Below are positions 62,967-64,000 of a stretch of 64,000 bases of DNA, piece after piece (position 1 is the first letter of the stretch; each line of letters starts with the position of its first letter). The notes beneath the pieces were generated by a model. It was not told the DNA's origin and searched no databases. It saw nothing but the letters and a program-made list of their open reading frames with translations. The position numbers and the translations under genes were made by a program. The stretch is taken from assembly GCA_963720785.1 (NCBI GenBank), contig CAVRGQ010000004.1, forward strand, positions 496,001-560,000, read 5' to 3'. Source of the stretch: CAVRGQ01 sp963720785 (GTDB taxonomy: Bacteria > Actinomycetota > Acidimicrobiia > IMCC26256 > DASPTH01).

Positions 62967-64000
62967 GTGGCTTCGTCGAACAAGGCGTCCGGCACCTCCT
63001 CGGACAACGGAACGGGCAGCGGAACCGGCAGCGGCATGGGCAGCGGCCCGACCATCACGGAGCGATTCCTGGCGACGGTCCGCAGCCGGCCCGACGCCGT
63101 CGCGCTGCGCAGGCGGGTGGACGACGCCTACGAGACGACCACCTGGGCGCAGTACGCCGATGGTGCCGCCCGGGCCGCCGCCGGGCTGCTGGCGCTCGGC
63201 ATCGAGCGGGGCGACCGCGTGGTGCTGCTGATCGACAACCGCCCCGAGTTCCACATCGCCGACGTGGGGGCGCTCCTGGCCGGGGCCACCCCGATCTCGA
63301 TCTACAACTCCTCGTCGGCCGAGCAGATCCGATACCTCGTGGGTCACTGCGCCGCCCGGGTGGCGATCGTCGACACTGCGGACCACCTCGAGCGGATCCT
63401 CGCGGCACGGAACGGGCTGCGTGACGAGCTGCCGTCGCTGGAGCACGTCGTGGTGATGGACGACACGGACGTCGACGGCGTCACCGACACGCCCGGGCCT
63501 GGCGCGGTGCTCAGCTGGCGTTGGATGCTCGCCCACGAGCCGGTGTCGTTGGAGGACGCGGCGGCTGCGGCCCGGCCCGACGAGCTGGCCACGGTGATCT
63601 ACACGTCGGGCACCACCGGTCCGCCGAAGGGCGTGATGCTCGACCACGCGAACGTCACGTTCACCGCCGACAGCCTCGAGCAGCGGCTCGCGCACGAACC
63701 CACCGGGTACCGCATCGTGTCGTACCTGCCGATGGCGCACATCGCCGAGCGACTCGTCACGCACTACTCCGGCATCGAGTTCGGCTACGAGGTCACGTGC
63801 GTCGCCGACATCCGCGCGCTCGGCGCGGAGCTCACCGCCACGAAGCCGCAGCTCCTCTTCGGGGTGCCGCGCACGTGGGAGAAGATCCACAGCGGCATCC
63901 AGGCCGTGCTCGCGGTCGACCCTTCGCGCGCCGACGTGTTCCGCCACGCGCTCGACCTCGGCGCACGCGTCGCCGGTCTGCACGCCGAGGGGCTCGAACC
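62967..64000 (+). CDS. long-chain acyl-CoA synthetase (FadD15-like), 3' end beyond window
   Basis: 344 residues are visible. The N-terminus has a Gly/Ser/Thr-rich low-complexity tract (residues 14-32, GTGSGTGSGMGSG), then ERFLATVRSRPDAVALRRR, YNSSSAEQIRYLVGHCAARV, the P-loop VIYTSGTTGPPKGVMLDH near 213, and SYLPMAHIAERLVTHYSG near 250, the pattern of FadD15/AMP-dependent ligases of bacterial long-chain type. The GTG at 62967 is preceded by a DnaA box rather than a good ribosome site. The C-terminal adenylation motifs lie outside the window. Confidence 0.87.
   Translation, partial: MASSNKASGTSSDNGTGSGTGSGMGSGPTITERFLATVRSRPDAVALRRRVDDAYETTTWAQYADGAARAAAGLLALGIERGDRVVLLIDNRPEFHIADVGALLAGATPISIYNSSSAEQIRYLVGHCAARVAIVDTADHLERILAARNGLRDELPSLEHVVVMDDTDVDGVTDTPGPGAVLSWRWMLAHEPVSLEDAAAAARPDELATVIYTSGTTGPPKGVMLDHANVTFTADSLEQRLAHEPTGYRIVSYLPMAHIAERLVTHYSGIEFGYEVTCVADIRALGAELTATKPQLLFGVPRTWEKIHSGIQAVLAVDPSRADVFRHALDLGARVAGLHAEGLE

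Overview
The window is a GC-rich, gene-dense stretch of an actinobacterial chromosome. Several genes point to the Acidimicrobiia or a close relative: the DUF3151, DUF3090 and SCO1664-family genes beside a histidine phosphatase, an F420-dehydrogenase-type FrhB protein, two P450s with an acyl-CoA ligase, sortase-E-like surface proteins, and GTG starts with 4-base stop/start overlaps. This placement is inferred from gene content; no rRNA or ribosomal-protein gene is present to confirm it.

Layout. 0-5 kb: end of a lipoprotein gene, lgt, and a MacB/FtsX-type ABC exporter, followed by a structured RNA resembling a c-di-AMP (ydaO) leader with a terminator but no gene behind it. 5-10 kb: enoyl-CoA hydratase, the DUF3151-gmd-purE operon, and the phosphatase-DUF3090-SCO1664 operon. 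10-15 kb: a GT39-like membrane glycosyltransferase, a nitroreductase and nhaA. 15-18.5 kb: two paralogous secreted proteins built from neocarzinostatin-like domains. 18.5-21 kb: FrhB-like protein and metF. 21-25.7 kb: a broken MFS/hydrolase gene and the ectABCD ectoine/hydroxyectoine operon, all with many frameshifts. 26-31 kb: tRNA-Ser, tadA, acyl-CoA ligase and two divergent P450s. 31-37 kb: an ODP-GGEEF diguanylate cyclase, and a lipoprotein divergent from a membrane-tethered ECF sigma factor. 37-46 kb: an RHH-VOC-methyltransferase operon, a lipase, a CocE hydrolase, a TPP decarboxylase, a hemerythrin protein, and a drug-type ABC exporter with a MerR regulator. 46-52 kb: tRNA-Ser, SRP RNA, an MMPL transporter, then dnaX-ybaB-recR. 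52-58 kb: thiolase, crotonyl-CoA reductase, methylmalonyl-CoA epimerase and acyl-CoA carboxylase (ethylmalonyl/propionyl-CoA metabolism). 58-61 kb: three small genes that share a repeated upstream element. 61-64 kb: a cell-wall glucosaminidase and a FadD-type ligase, separated by a DnaA-box-like array.

At least fifteen conserved genes are split by single-base frame changes that leave both halves recognisable and start/stop overlaps intact. The density is highest at 21-25.7 kb. I read most of these as assembly or sequencing indels rather than biological decay and have marked each one; they are typed as pseudogene only because the reading frame is broken as given.

Most unusual items: the orphan riboswitch-like RNA, the sigma factor carrying its own zinc anti-sigma motif, membrane anchor and outer domain, the oxygen-sensor-like diguanylate cyclase, the multi-domain neocarzinostatin-like surface proteins, the three-copy promoter element at 59-60 kb, and the 12-bp-phased TGTGGA array at 62.8 kb.
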